Source: Candidatus Aminicenantota bacterium
GTDB lineage: Bacteria; Acidobacteriota; Aminicenantia; Aminicenantales; UBA8522
Assembly: GCA_017886205.1 (NCBI GenBank)
Contig: JAFNEO010000012.1
Coordinates: 299,207-331,766 of the forward strand
Direction: 5' to 3'
Length of the DNA stretch: 32,560 nt
Part shown: one piece after another, positions 17,168-23,899 of the stretch
Numbering within the stretch: the first letter of the stretch is position 1
Layout of the letters: every line of letters starts with the position of its first letter
Program-made: the position numbers and the translations under genes
Notes under the pieces: model-generated
Databases searched by the model: none
Told to the model about the DNA's origin: nothing
What the model saw: the letters and a program-made list of their open reading frames with translations, nothing else

Positions 17168-17214
17168 TTGACAGTTACTCATAATTGAGTAAATAATTAC
17201 TCAATACGGAGTAA
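17168..17214 (+). promoter_or_regulatory. Relic promoter/operator of an MNT-HEPN module
   Basis: TTGACA (17168-17173) is followed by the inverted repeats TTACTCA-taat-TGAGTAA (17175-17192) and TTACTC-aatacg-GAGTAA (17197-17214). The second includes a GGAG ribosome site ahead of an ATG at 17220. The arrangement matches the intact module's regulatory region at 21123-21169. Confidence 0.65.
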
Positions 17215-17219
17215 GATAA

Positions 17220-17375
17220 ATGCTCGAAATTCTCGGCAGAATCAAAAAGAGGTGTAAAGAGGAATTCTTTTTACAGGGAAATTCTGGAGAGACCACTGAT
17301 GATCGTGGGGAAAGAAAATGAGCTCAAGGAACTTATTAGAGGGGAACAGCGAAACAGACGCAATTTATAATACGG
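17220..17375 (+). pseudogene. Internally deleted relic of an MNT nucleotidyltransferase-HEPN pair
   Basis: The first bases (ATGCTCGAAATTCTCGGCAG) parallel the start of the intact gene at 21175. The sequence then jumps to a match with that gene's end (TTCTTTTTACAGGG at 17266-17279 and GGAACTTATT near 17327). Next comes a short match to the 3' part of the HEPN gene (GAGCGAAACAGACG, then AATACGGC). So only the two ends of the nucleotidyltransferase and a scrap of HEPN remain, joined by large deletions. The residual frame ends after 33 codons. It is a dead duplicate of the 21.2-22.2 kb module about 4 kb away. Confidence 0.65.
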
Positions 17376-17425
17376 CCAAGAGGTTGTTGTCCAGGAAGGC
17401 CGGTTTATAGTATCTTGTTTCCGTT

Positions 17426-18895
17426 ATGGGCGGGAAAGTCGGTCGGAATGATCCTTGCCCTTGTGGGAGCGGGAAGAAGTATAAAAAGTGCTGCGGCCCC
17501 CTGGAAAACCACGAGCCCCTGATTCTCCCCTCAGTTCTCACCGGGACTTCCTATGACGATTACTTTCAGGTCATCCCCGTCATCGCCACCTACGGCGAAA
17601 AAGTCTTACGCTTCGAAAAAGACGGGAAGGAACTGAAGAAGGCCGTCTCCCGCTTTGAAAAAAACTTCAGGCCGGGGGAGAAAGGAGGAATCACGGACAG
17701 TTTTTTCATGAGCTGGATGCACTTCGACCTCAGGTTCGGCGAAAGCCGCGAGACGATTGCCGAGCGGTTTCTCAAGGATCCTCTGACGAGCCGGCTCCCG
17801 GAAACCGGCCGTTCGCTCGTTCGCGAGCTTTCACTGAGCTATTTCTCCTTCTACGAGATTATCAAACCCGGTCCCGAGGCGGTCTCCGTGGAAGAGCTGG
17901 TGACCGGGAAGCGATTCGCCGTTACCGACATTCCAGAGATCTATGAAATCGATCCCGAACCCGGAGAGGTCTTTTTTTCACGGCTGGTCGGGCCGCCGGA
18001 TGCGGCCGTTTTTTTCACCACGCCGTATATTTTCGGCCCGGAGGCTCGAAAGCAACTTGAGCGGGTCCTCCGCCTCCAGGAAGAGGATTTCCGGCTGAGC
18101 CCGGCCGCTTCCCGCTTCCCTCCCGGGCGGGCATTCGCCGAGTCGCAGAAAGAGCTTGCCCTTTTCTGGGCTGAGTATGTTCTCCGGGGGAAAGTCATCG
18201 GGCCGCAAGCGTCAATCTTGTCTCCTGCTGAGCCGCCCGAGGACCTGTATCCCCGCCTTTACAACACGGACGGTGAAGAATTGAAATTAGCGGAGATCCA
18301 TTTTCGCATCAGGGACGAGCCTGCTTTGAGAATGAGGATGGCCTCTTTGAGAGGCTATGAATACGAGGAAAAAGAGGGCGCATGGATCTGGATGAAACCC
18401 TTGGGCGGCAAAGACCCGGATGCCCCCCGGACGATCCTCGGGAGATTCGCGATCAAAGAGAATCGTCTTGTCGCCGAGACGAATTCACGGGAGAGGGCGG
18501 CCCGGCTCCGCGCTCAATTCAAAGAACAGCTCAGAGGCTTGGTCGCTTACGACAAGACACTCTGGAGGGAGCAGGACGACCTGCCGGAGTTGTCCCCGGA
18601 AGAGGTCGAGGCAGAGAGGAGAGAGTCGGAAAAGCTGAACTCCAGGCCCGAAGTCCAGGAAGCGGTCCGGAAGTACCTGGAACGCCATTACTTCAAGGAC
18701 TGGCCGCGGATGAAGATACCCGCCCTCGGTGGTCTTACTCCCCTCCAGGCGGCCAAGACCGAAGCCGGGCGGGCGAAGCTCGAGGCCCTCTTGAACGATT
18801 TCGATAACATGGGGGAAGGGCGGGCCTCGGCAGTTCCGAAGATAGATATTGACCGGCTCCGCCGGATCCTCGGCCTCCCTCCCAAAGCCAACTGA
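17426..18895 (+). CDS. SEC-C motif protein of unknown function
   Basis: 489 aa. The N-terminus [18 protein letters not shown] (residues 6-23) is a complete SEC-C zinc-binding motif (C11, C13, C22, C23), like the C-terminal tail of SecA. The remainder is a long soluble region with no recognised catalytic site. The C-terminal ~100 residues contain [19 protein letters not shown] (about 431-449), a block common in uncharacterised SEC-C proteins. No signal peptide or membrane segment was seen. The ribosome site is weak. It is flanked on both sides by MNT/HEPN relics, so it is probably an independent resident. The motif identifies a zinc-binding adaptor, not a pathway. Confidence 0.75.
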   Translation: MGGKVGRNDPCPCGSGKKYKKCCGPLENHEPLILPSVLTGTSYDDYFQVIPVIATYGEKVLRFEKDGKELKKAVSRFEKNFRPGEKGGITDSFFMSWMHFDLRFGESRETIAERFLKDPLTSRLPETGRSLVRELSLSYFSFYEIIKPGPEAVSVEELVTGKRFAVTDIPEIYEIDPEPGEVFFSRLVGPPDAAVFFTTPYIFGPEARKQLERVLRLQEEDFRLSPAASRFPPGRAFAESQKELALFWAEYVLRGKVIGPQASILSPAEPPEDLYPRLYNTDGEELKLAEIHFRIRDEPALRMRMASLRGYEYEEKEGAWIWMKPLGGKDPDAPRTILGRFAIKENRLVAETNSRERAARLRAQFKEQLRGLVAYDKTLWREQDDLPELSPEEVEAERRESEKLNSRPEVQEAVRKYLERHYFKDWPRMKIPALGGLTPLQAAKTEAGRAKLEALLNDFDNMGEGRASAVPKIDIDRLRRILGLPPKAN

Positions 18896-18897
18896 TT

Positions 18898-19064
18898 CCA
18901 GTGTAGTAAAATACTTCCGGGAGTACGGCTTCGAGCACATCAGAATCGAGCCCGTGATCCCTTCTCCTCAAGAATTGCTCAGAAGTGAGAAAGCGGACAA
19001 GGAATTCGTGTTTTTAGTCAGAGAGGGAATAGTCCTTTGGGATGAGATGAAGGATGAGGCTTAA
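18898..19064 (+). pseudogene. C-terminal relic of an MNT nucleotidyltransferase, fused to a DUF4258-gene end
   Basis: The frame encodes a peptide ending REGIVLWDEMKDEA (stop 19062-19064), typical of the C-terminus of MNT-type nucleotidyltransferases (REGI-l-w). The catalytic GSx10DxD part is absent. The first ~22 bases (TGTAGTAAAATACTTC then ..GGAG) are nearly identical to the 3' end of the DUF4258 gene at 26770-26793, so two different TA relics abut here. It begins directly after the SEC-C stop. Confidence 0.5.
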
Positions 19065-19167
19065 AGAAATCGCCGATTACAGGAGTGATTTCTCTGAGGA
19101 AGGGGCTCATTCGGTTATCAAAAGAGCAGAGATGCTGCTCAAGAGAGCAGAAGAGATTTTGACCTGA
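19054..19167 (+). pseudogene. N-terminal relic of a HEPN gene
   Basis: The ATG overlaps the end of the MNT relic by 11 bp, exactly as in intact MNT-HEPN pairs. It encodes 37 residues (MRLKEIADYRSDFSEEGAHS...) and then stops. The helical start resembles HEPN proteins, but the RxxxxH-type active region is missing. Probably non-functional. Confidence 0.45.
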
Positions 19168-19182
19168 GAAAAACACAGCGCA

Positions 19183-19368
19183 TTTCCGGAGACACTCGCT
19201 CGGGCTCGTCACCGAGCTTGTGGAGTAGCGGGGAAACGAGCAGGCTTCGAGACTGAGGCGGCTTCTGAGCTACGCCGTGGCCGAGACGATCATCGCTCCG
19301 GAGCGGGCCGCGGCGCCGGCCGGCGTTTCAACGGCGGAGTTCCCGAGCGAACTCGGAGAAATATTTTA
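19183..19368 (+). pseudogene. Second relic of the ImmA/IrrE C-terminal tail
   Basis: From GGCTCGTCAC (19203) to the AAATATTTTAA end this aligns without net gaps to 13171-13337, including RLRRLLSYAVAE and the EIF stop. It carries an in-frame TAG where copy 1 has a TAC codon (VE*RGNEQ). No start or peptidase motif remains. It is a more decayed duplicate of the 13-kb relic. Confidence 0.7.
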
Positions 19369-19484
19369 AATTCAAATAAAAGGAAGGTTGATGATGGAAA
19401 CGAAGAATTATCTTTTGGCAGCGGGCGGGGGATATGGCTGCATTCAGCTCTAGGCGCCGGTTCCGGACGAAGTGAATTATGCCA

Positions 19485-19527
19485 TATTCTGGTGACATGC
19501 ACCAAATTCGGGAACTTGGAGCATGGC
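19485..19527. repeat. Decayed REP-like repeat, copy 4
   Basis: ATTCTGGTGACATGCACCAAATTC followed by a degenerate AACTTGGAGCATGG right half. It is a GGTGACA-type hairpin with mismatches and ends 3 bp from the stop of the HEPN gene at 19531. Confidence 0.55.
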
Positions 19528-19530
19528 CGG

Positions 19531-19944
19531 TCATTCTTCCGGGAGCTGTAATCTGGCGAAGGATAAAAAGCGTTCCGTATCCTTTATCAATTTTTCTGCG
19601 TCTGGTCGGCGCATCAGTCTTTCTTCGTACTCTGCCATGTTCTTTACGGCCAGGATCTTTCTCAGCCGATTGGCGTTATTCTTTGCTTCTTCATCTCCGC
19701 TCTTGATTGTGCCTAATAGCACAACGGCATCGCCATGGTTTTGGCCCGAGTGACGCTTGCCCAAAAAGTAGATACAGATGGCGTCAGAAGCCGCGATGCA
19801 CGAATGGATTGCACATATGGCTGCTGCATTCCAATCGCCCCTTGAGAAACTTTCTTTAGCCGCGCGGAAGCACTCATTAGACTTCCTAAGGTAGTTAACA
19901 TGTAGATTTCGGGTGACATCTTGAGTTCTGATCTTAGGATTCAT
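19531..19944 (-). CDS. HEPN-domain protein (putative toxin of an MNT-HEPN pair)
   Basis: 137 aa, mostly helical. YLRKSNECFRAAKES and GDWNAAAICAIHSCIAASDA form the first HEPN helices, then RHSGQNH (about 64-70) gives an R-x5-H element like the RNase motif of HEPN proteins. Its ATG (19944) overlaps the end of the upstream nucleotidyltransferase gene by 11 bp, so the two are translationally coupled. In MNT-HEPN modules the HEPN protein is usually an RNase toxin, and the nucleotidyltransferase silences it by adding AMP to a residue near the active site. Expected complete. A degenerate hairpin repeat lies right after its stop. Confidence 0.75.
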   Translation of the reverse strand: MNPKIRTQDVTRNLHVNYLRKSNECFRAAKESFSRGDWNAAAICAIHSCIAASDAICIYFLGKRHSGQNHGDAVVLLGTIKSGDEEAKNNANRLRKILAVKNMAEYEERLMRRPDAEKLIKDTERFLSFARLQLPEE

Positions 19945-20545
19945 GACTATTGTCAGGTGGATAAAGAATAATCCCTTTTTTGATGTTGGAGATGAGCGGC
20001 AAACGGGATCTTGCCTTTAGTTCTTCCTTGGCAAGGATATATGGAGCCAGTACATTTCCATATCTTTCTAAACACAGCGCTGCGAGTTTTTCGGCGGCCT
20101 GTTCGACCTGCCGCTTATCGTCCCTATTTTTAACTTGAATAAAGAGATCGATGTCACTGCTGTATTCTTCAGTACTTGAGGCGATCGAGCCGAACAATAT
20201 AACTTCGACAACCAGAGACAGGGGAAGATTTCCTAGAATTGTGTTCTTCAAGTCCTTAAAGGGAGCTTTGGAATCTGATAGGGTCAAATATTTATCCGAC
20301 AGAATGTGAAAAGCATAGCTATTTCTGTTGACTCTCCAGAGATTCGATCTTCCCGCCCTAAGGATATGGACAAAGTTCATCTGGGCTAGCTCCCGCATGA
20401 TCCTGTTCACACTCATATGAGAGACGCCCGAAACGGCCGCAATTTCTCGTTCGCTCATTAGAGCCTCATGCTTGAGCAAAAAAAGGACGATTTTTTGTTT
20501 TGTCTTGGAATTGAGGATATCCAGGATAGGATTATGAAAAACCAT
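19934..20545 (-). CDS. Winged-helix nucleotidyltransferase (MNT antitoxin)
   Basis: 203 aa with two domains. Residues 1-75 form a winged HTH (SEREIAAVSGVSHMSVNRIM as recognition region), usable for autoregulation. Residues 105-195 form a minimal nucleotidyltransferase with FGS at 118-120 and paired Asp131/Asp133 in SSDIDLF. This is the antitoxin of the MNT-HEPN type and probably AMPylates the HEPN partner encoded next (11-bp overlap). AAGGAGT lies 7 nt before the ATG. Immediately upstream is a 34-bp perfect palindrome (20559-20592), the likely operator for its own HTH. The domain order (HTH then MNT) is shared with the 21.2-kb paralogue, but the sequences are clearly different. Confidence 0.82.
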   Translation of the reverse strand: MVFHNPILDILNSKTKQKIVLFLLKHEALMSEREIAAVSGVSHMSVNRIMRELAQMNFVHILRAGRSNLWRVNRNSYAFHILSDKYLTLSDSKAPFKDLKNTILGNLPLSLVVEVILFGSIASSTEEYSSDIDLFIQVKNRDDKRQVEQAAEKLAALCLERYGNVLAPYILAKEELKARSRLPLISNIKKGIILYPPDNSHES

Positions 20546-20558
20546 TTTCAGAACTCCT

Positions 20559-20592
20559 TATAAAATATGTTACAATTGTAACATATTTTATA
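20559..20592. promoter_or_regulatory. 34-bp perfect palindrome, operator of the MNT-HEPN operon
   Basis: TATAAAATATGTTACAA (20559-20575) is followed directly by its exact reverse complement (20576-20592). It ends 2-3 bp from the AAGGAG ribosome site of the minus-strand gene starting at 20545. Its size, symmetry and position fit an autorepressor site for the winged-helix MNT. Confidence 0.7.
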
Positions 20593-20640
20593 TAGATAAC
20601 AAAATTGTCCCAGCAGGCAGGCCAGGACATTTTCGCCATA

Positions 20641-20695
20641 AAATTCAGGGGACACGATCCGAATTCCGGAGAATTCGGTCATGTCCCCGAATTTC
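20641..20695. repeat. REP-like repeat, copy 5 (archetype)
   Basis: AAATTC-a-GGGGACA-cgat-CCGAATTC-cgga-GAATTCGG-tca-TGTCCCC-GAATTT: a fully paired 21-bp stem with small bulges. The ~31 bp that follow (CATCCCGGC..., to 20726) are also conserved after copy 8 (26474-26504). Confidence 0.85.
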
Positions 20696-20732
20696 ATCCC
20701 GGCCTACGAGTCGCCGCCACTTTGAGGAAATC

Positions 20733-20745
20733 GGTGCCAAGCACC
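20733..20745. repeat. Short GGTGC-type palindrome
   Basis: GGTGC-caa-GCACC within AAATCGGTGCCAAGCACCAA. It is the third subtype of hairpin in this region (compare GGTGCCAGGCACC at 23051-23063 and 28629-28641). Confidence 0.5.
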
Positions 20746-20878
20746 AAATCCTTAAAGAGCACAAGGATGGGTAGTTCTGAAAATGACTAGCTTATGAGTT
20801 TTTCAGGAAGTCCTTGATAGAGTTGTGGTCCTCCTGAGACTTTTATTGATCGGTCAAAGGAGGGCTTGAACTCATATC

Positions 20879-21058
20879 TCATAGGGATTTCAGATGTTCC
20901 CGGGTCCCCTTCGAGGTTTTGTAGCTCTCCCCCCGTTCGGCAACCAAACGTTTAATTTTGCCCCATTCCTCTTGCGTGTAGGTATCTCTTTCCGTGATTT
21001 CGCAAGGCAGAAAGAGGACGCCCTTATCGGTAAGTGTCCGCGTATTTCCAAAATTCAT
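20879..21058 (-). CDS. Small hypothetical ORF, possibly a remnant
   Basis: 59 codons, ATG at 21058. The peptide (MNFGNTRTLTDKGVLFLPCE..., then EEWGKIKRLVAERGESYKT) has protein-like composition, with a helical lysine-rich second half. It has no recognised family and no clear ribosome site. A second frame immediately upstream (..EDIRENEFWKYADTYR, stop) also looks coding, so this may be a frameshifted gene. The 20,760-21,120 stretch otherwise shows nothing. Confidence 0.25.
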   Translation of the reverse strand: MNFGNTRTLTDKGVLFLPCEITERDTYTQEEWGKIKRLVAERGESYKTSKGTREHLKSL

Positions 21059-21122
21059 TTTCCCGGATATCTTCGCGATGTTCGATAGACTCAGGGAATA
21101 TGAGCAAAGGTAAGGGGCGAAA

Positions 21123-21169
21123 TTGACAATTACTCAAAATTGAGTAGATAATTACTCAAAAAGGAGTAA
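21123..21169 (+). promoter_or_regulatory. Promoter and double operator of the second MNT-HEPN module
   Basis: TTGACA (21123-21128), then a TAGATA-type -10 at 21145-21150. The palindrome TACTCAA-aa-TTGAGTA (21131-21146) fills the spacer. A second inverted repeat TTACTC-aaaaag-GAGTAA (21152-21169) contains the GGAG ribosome site. Repressor binding would block both transcription and translation start. It is shared with relic copies at 17168-17214 and 23767-23784. Confidence 0.65.
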
Positions 21170-21174
21170 TTTCA

Positions 21175-21753
21175 ATGCTTGATATCCTTGGTCGATCCAA
21201 AATACGAAAAAAAATCATCCTTTTGTTCGTCTATAATCAACGGAAGGAATTCTATCTCAGCGAAATTGCCCGCCAGGTGAAAACCTCGGCAGGCACAACT
21301 CAGCGAGAATTGAACAAATTGCTGGCCCAAGGTTTCATCAGCTTCAAGAAGAGAGGCAACTTGAATATCTACAGGCTCAATGAAAGCTATCCTCTTCTGC
21401 GGGAGATCGAGGCCATCGTCCAAAAAACGTTCGGCATCGAGGCCGAGCTCAGGAATGAGTTGGGAAAGCTGAGAGGCGTTAAATTCGCCTTTCTCTTCGG
21501 GTCCTTTGTGGAGGGAAGTTTCAAGTCGGATTCGGATATTGATCTCTTCATAATCGGCGCAGTCGACGAGGATGATGTCTACAAGACCGTCCAAAAAGTC
21601 GAGGATTCGGTGGGCCGCGAGATCAATTATCATCTGGCTGACGAGCCGGAATTTATCGAGAAATCAAAACCGCATTCTTTTTACAGGGATATCCTGGCCA
21701 GGCCGCTCATGCTGGTAGGGGAGGAAAATGCACTCCGGGAACTTATTCGATAG
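21175..21753 (+). CDS. Winged-helix nucleotidyltransferase (MNT antitoxin), second module
   Basis: 192 aa. The N-terminal winged HTH (about 1-70: FYLSEIARQVKTSAGTTQRE and the wing SFKKRGNLNIYRL) precedes a minimal nucleotidyltransferase with FLFGSF (106-111; G109, S110) and Asp121/Asp123 in SDIDLF. Length and order are typical of HTH-MNT antitoxins that modify HEPN toxins. GGAG 8 nt upstream of the ATG is embedded in an operator palindrome. The next gene starts inside this one (ATG at 21728, 26-bp overlap). Two damaged relatives of the same module lie at 17.2 kb and, less certainly, at 18.9 kb. Confidence 0.82.
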   Translation: MLDILGRSKIRKKIILLFVYNQRKEFYLSEIARQVKTSAGTTQRELNKLLAQGFISFKKRGNLNIYRLNESYPLLREIEAIVQKTFGIEAELRNELGKLRGVKFAFLFGSFVEGSFKSDSDIDLFIIGAVDEDDVYKTVQKVEDSVGREINYHLADEPEFIEKSKPHSFYRDILARPLMLVGEENALRELIR

Positions 21754-22197
21754 GTTAAGCAGAGAGGGCAAGCTGAAGCGTCAGAAGGCAGCCATTGATT
21801 ATCTAAACCTCTGCTCGATGCTGCCGGGAGAAATTTCGAAGCGGCTCTCGTCGTTCGAGGAAGGGTGGACGAAGCCGCCTTTAAGCTTTTCTATGATGGA
21901 CTTCTTCAGATCAGCCGGGTTGTGGTTTTGTTGCATGGTTATAGACCTGACGATGGAGAGCAGCACAAGACGACCTTTCTTGCGGCCGGCGAGATTCTTG
22001 GGTCGGAGTATGAAGACCTGATCAGAAAAATCCAAAAGCTTCGGATCAAAAGGAATAGCTGTGTTTATGATCCCAAGGGTCTAATCGGGAAGAGCGAAAC
22101 AGACGCCATGTACAATACGGCTAAAATTTACTGGACCAAAGTCCGTCAATACCTGGAAAAGGCAAATCCACAACTGAAACTATTTAATGAGCTATAA
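21728..22197 (+). pseudogene. HEPN toxin gene with a frameshift
   Basis: The N-terminal frame (MHSGNLFDRLSREGKLKRQK..., reading DYLNL near 21810) overlaps the MNT end. The conserved HEPN body continues in another frame: LLDAAGRNFEAALVV, then YDGLLQ, EQHK and the RNSCVYD motif to the stop at 22197. The shift falls around 21808-21816, because the expected junction reads DYLN-LLDAAGRNFE. The C-terminal part alone could start at an ATG at 21865. This may be a real inactivating indel or a sequence error; the rest of the gene is well preserved. The HEPN type is the HI0074-like group with R-N-x3-Y-D in place of a canonical RxxxxH. Confidence 0.65.
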
Positions 22198-22209
22198 GAT
22201 TATTGAGCA

Positions 22210-22315
22210 GAAAATTGGTGACAGGCACAAAAAAATTGGGGGACACGACCAGAAGAGCGAAATTCTGGTGACACGCACCAGATTCCAGAGAATTTGGATC
22301 ATGTCACCGAATTTC
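22210..22315. repeat. Compound REP-like repeat, copy 6
   Basis: AAATTGGTGACAGGCAC, then GGGGACACGACC, then a full GGTGACA-type hairpin: GGTGACA-cgca-CCAGATTC-caga-GAATTTGG-atca-TGTCACC-GAATTT. Its left composite parallels copy 2 (GGGGACACGA...CGAAATTCTGGTGACACG). Confidence 0.8.
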
Positions 22316-22324
22316 GAGGGCGAG

Positions 22325-22480
22325 CTAATCGTTCGAGCTCACGCATAAACCCCGCTGGATTTCCTTTTCGTCATTCAGCAGCCTATCGAAGTTTGTTGCC
22401 TTCCAGCGCAGTGCCTTGCCCATCTTATGAGGCCTGCAAAGAGCGCAAGATCTTTTTTTCTTTTTTAATCGCTTTCTCAT
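22325..22480 (-). CDS. Tiny basic Cys-containing protein downstream of hicB
   Basis: 51 aa: a poly-Lys/Arg start (MRKRLKKKKR), then SCALCRPHKMG with a CxxCxxH cluster (C12, C15, H18), then RWKAT and an acidic helix. I recall similar 50-60 aa 'RSCALCKPHK' proteins of unknown function in environmental bacteria. It lies 32 bp after the HicB-RHH gene on the same strand, where a toxin gene would be expected, but it is not HicA-like. It could bind zinc and RNA (inference). Repeat copy 6 starts 9 bp past the stop, and the final few residues may be repeat-derived. Confidence 0.5.
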   Translation of the reverse strand: MRKRLKKKKRSCALCRPHKMGKALRWKATNFDRLLNDEKEIQRGLCVSSND

Positions 22481-22512
22481 TGGATACTTATACCCTGATT
22501 CAAGTGGGATCC

Positions 22513-22854
22513 TTAGCCGTTTGGCAGGCCCGTCAGCCTGGCGCTGACCAGGCGGTTGAGGCTGATTCCTTCCTCAGCCGCCTTGATAGCCAGGGCGCGA
22601 TGGACCTCCGGGGGAATCCTTACAACGAATTTTCCGCTGTACGATTTTCCGGAAATCGGAGTGGGAGCTGACTCTCCATCATTCTCCATATCTAGGACGG
22701 CTTTTCTTACCACTCTGCGGATTCCCCTTAGGGCGGCCTCGGGATTCTTGGCCAGCCAGCTGAGGCTTGGAAATTCGATGCACAACCCGACAAATTCCCT
22801 GTCGTCCTCAGACCAGGTGATTCTATATGTATACCGGTCACTGTTCAGGCTCAT
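22513..22854 (-). CDS. HicB-like antitoxin with C-terminal ribbon-helix-helix
   Basis: 113 aa. Residues 1-60 show the HicB/DUF1902 pattern: YTYRITWSEDDREFVGLCIE followed by EFPSLSWLA, then an amphipathic helix. The C-terminal part is a ribbon-helix-helix domain: GKFVVRIPPEVHRALAIKAA then GISLNRLVSARL. This is the long HicB form, whose RHH represses its own promoter. No HicA gene accompanies it; a 51-aa basic CxxC protein follows instead. The region upstream (22883-22934) holds repeated sites suited to RHH binding. Family confidence is high; the toxin partner is unresolved. Confidence 0.82.
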   Translation of the reverse strand: MSLNSDRYTYRITWSEDDREFVGLCIEFPSLSWLAKNPEAALRGIRRVVRKAVLDMENDGESAPTPISGKSYSGKFVVRIPPEVHRALAIKAAEEGISLNRLVSARLTGLPNG

Positions 22855-22882
22855 TTTTGGGATTGCGCCTAATTCTCTTTAT

Positions 22883-22934
22883 GATAGCATCGATAGCATC
22901 ATTATTCATGATATCATTATAGATACTATTGTCA
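22883..22934 (-). promoter_or_regulatory. Putative operator/promoter of the HicB-RHH gene
   Basis: Tandem GATAGCATC GATAGCATC (22883-22900), the palindrome ATGATATCAT (22908-22917) and, read on the minus strand, TTGACA (22934-22929). These lie 29-80 bp upstream of the start codon. The repeats suit a dimeric RHH repressor. The -10 assignment is ambiguous. Confidence 0.45.
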
Positions 22935-22998
22935 AGTCCTTGATGATTTGGTTTTATTGTCTTGAGATAAGACGTTTAAGAGGCCGGTCTTTTCTCGG

Positions 22999-23092
22999 GA
23001 AATTCAGGGGACACTAACCCTAGTTCGGGAGCAGAAAACCCGGGAATTCAGGTGCCAGGCACCGAATTCAAGGATTCTGGGGCACGATCGGG
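22999..23092. repeat. Decayed compound repeat, copy 7
   Basis: GAAATTCAGGGGACACTA, then GGGAATTCAGGTGCCAGGCACC (23051-23063 forms GGTGCC-a-GGCACC), then a GGGGCACGATC remnant. It mixes the GGGGACA and GGTGCC subtypes. With the HicB operator it fills 22,855-23,212; nothing else is seen there. Confidence 0.55.
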
Positions 23093-23212
23093 AAACTCAT
23101 GGTGAGATTTCTATCCTGAGTGATTCGTCTCTCTGATTGGACCGGCTAAACAGAGTCAATTTCCACGAGAATGAAGAGGTCTTGACTTTAATAAGAAGGG
23201 AGCATACAAAAT

Positions 23213-23455
23213 ATGCAGAGGTATGAAATGGTAAGAAAAACGGTTGCCATGGATGAGGATCTTGTTAATGAGCTCGATCATTTTGCCAAGAGCGAGGAGA
23301 GGGACTTTTCCAGCGCTCTTCGGTACGCTTTAAGAATCGGCCTGCTGGCACTCGAGAATCCTGAATTGACCATAGAGGAAATCAAGGACATTATCGAGGC
23401 CCAGGTGGACTATCGAATGGGCAGAGTCACGGAACTTAATCCAAAAGATATCTGA
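23213..23455 (+). CDS. Ribbon-helix-helix antitoxin
   Basis: 80 aa. VRKTVAMDEDLVNELDHFAK and SALRYALRIGLLAL form an RHH domain (about residues 7-50), followed by an acidic C-terminal tail suited to toxin binding. AAGGGAG lies 9 nt before the ATG; an internal ATG at 23228 is an alternative. A TTGACT box at 23182 may be the -35 element. The stop is followed at once by the toxin ATG (TGAATG), so translation is coupled. It belongs to the CopG/ParD-like group. Confidence 0.78.
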   Translation: MQRYEMVRKTVAMDEDLVNELDHFAKSEERDFSSALRYALRIGLLALENPELTIEEIKDIIEAQVDYRMGRVTELNPKDI

Positions 23456-23713
23456 ATGAAAATTGTCGAGACTTCGAAATTCGAGAGGCTGCGCAAAAAG
23501 ATCAGAGCGGACGCCGAAAGAAATTTATTGAAAGAAGCAATTTTGGAAGTTGAAAAGAAGCCGCACGCCGGGAAAAAGCTGAAAGGAGAATTCGCTCTCC
23601 TGAGATCATATCCATACCCGGTGAAGGGGCAGGCCCGGCGACTTATTTACAGATGGGAAAAAGACCAGATTGTTCTCTTTTCCTTCGGCCCGAGAGAGGG
23701 CATATACAAGTAG
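23456..23713 (+). CDS. RelE/ParE-fold toxin
   Basis: 85 aa. The order is a first strand and helices (KIVETSKFERLRKKIRADAE), a basic central strand with LRSYPYPVKGQARRLIYRW, and a final strand IVLFSFGPREGIYK, which matches the RelE/ParE superfamily. It is encoded directly after the RHH antitoxin with no gap. The mRNase or gyrase target cannot be decided from sequence. Length is normal and there is no sign of damage. Confidence 0.75.
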   Translation: MKIVETSKFERLRKKIRADAERNLLKEAILEVEKKPHAGKKLKGEFALLRSYPYPVKGQARRLIYRWEKDQIVLFSFGPREGIYK

Positions 23714-23766
23714 CCCGGCCAGAAGAGATGGGAACGGCTGGATTTTCTCAAGTAACTGAGCAAAAA

Positions 23767-23784
23767 TACTCAAGGTATTGAGTA
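23767..23784. promoter_or_regulatory. Orphan MNT-type operator palindrome
   Basis: TACTCAA-ggta-TTGAGTA, the same arms as at 21131-21146 and 17176-17191. No MNT gene follows; 10 bp later a fragment of the RecB-type gene begins. It is the scar of a lost module or a recombination point. Confidence 0.5.
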
Positions 23785-23794
23785 AAATCCATTT

Positions 23795-23883
23795 GGGACG
23801 TTCGAGGAATGTGCGCTTCAGTACCGGCTCATCTACGTCGACTGGATCGAGCGCTACGAGGAGGGGGTTGAGGCCTTCCTGGG
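23795..23883 (+). pseudogene. 5' fragment of the RecB-type nuclease gene (second piece)
   Basis: From GGGACGTTCG to TTCCTGGG this matches 25221-25309 with three mismatches in about 89 bp and encodes residues 10-38 of that protein. It begins at the same 10-bp word where the other fragment (27798-27856) ends. It is a relic with no expression expected. Confidence 0.8.
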
Positions 23884-23899
23884 GTATTGTAAAAATATA

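Noticed and set aside
20605..20790. 61-codon open frame on the plus strand
   Set aside because: It is mostly translation of repeat copy 5 and its conserved flank.
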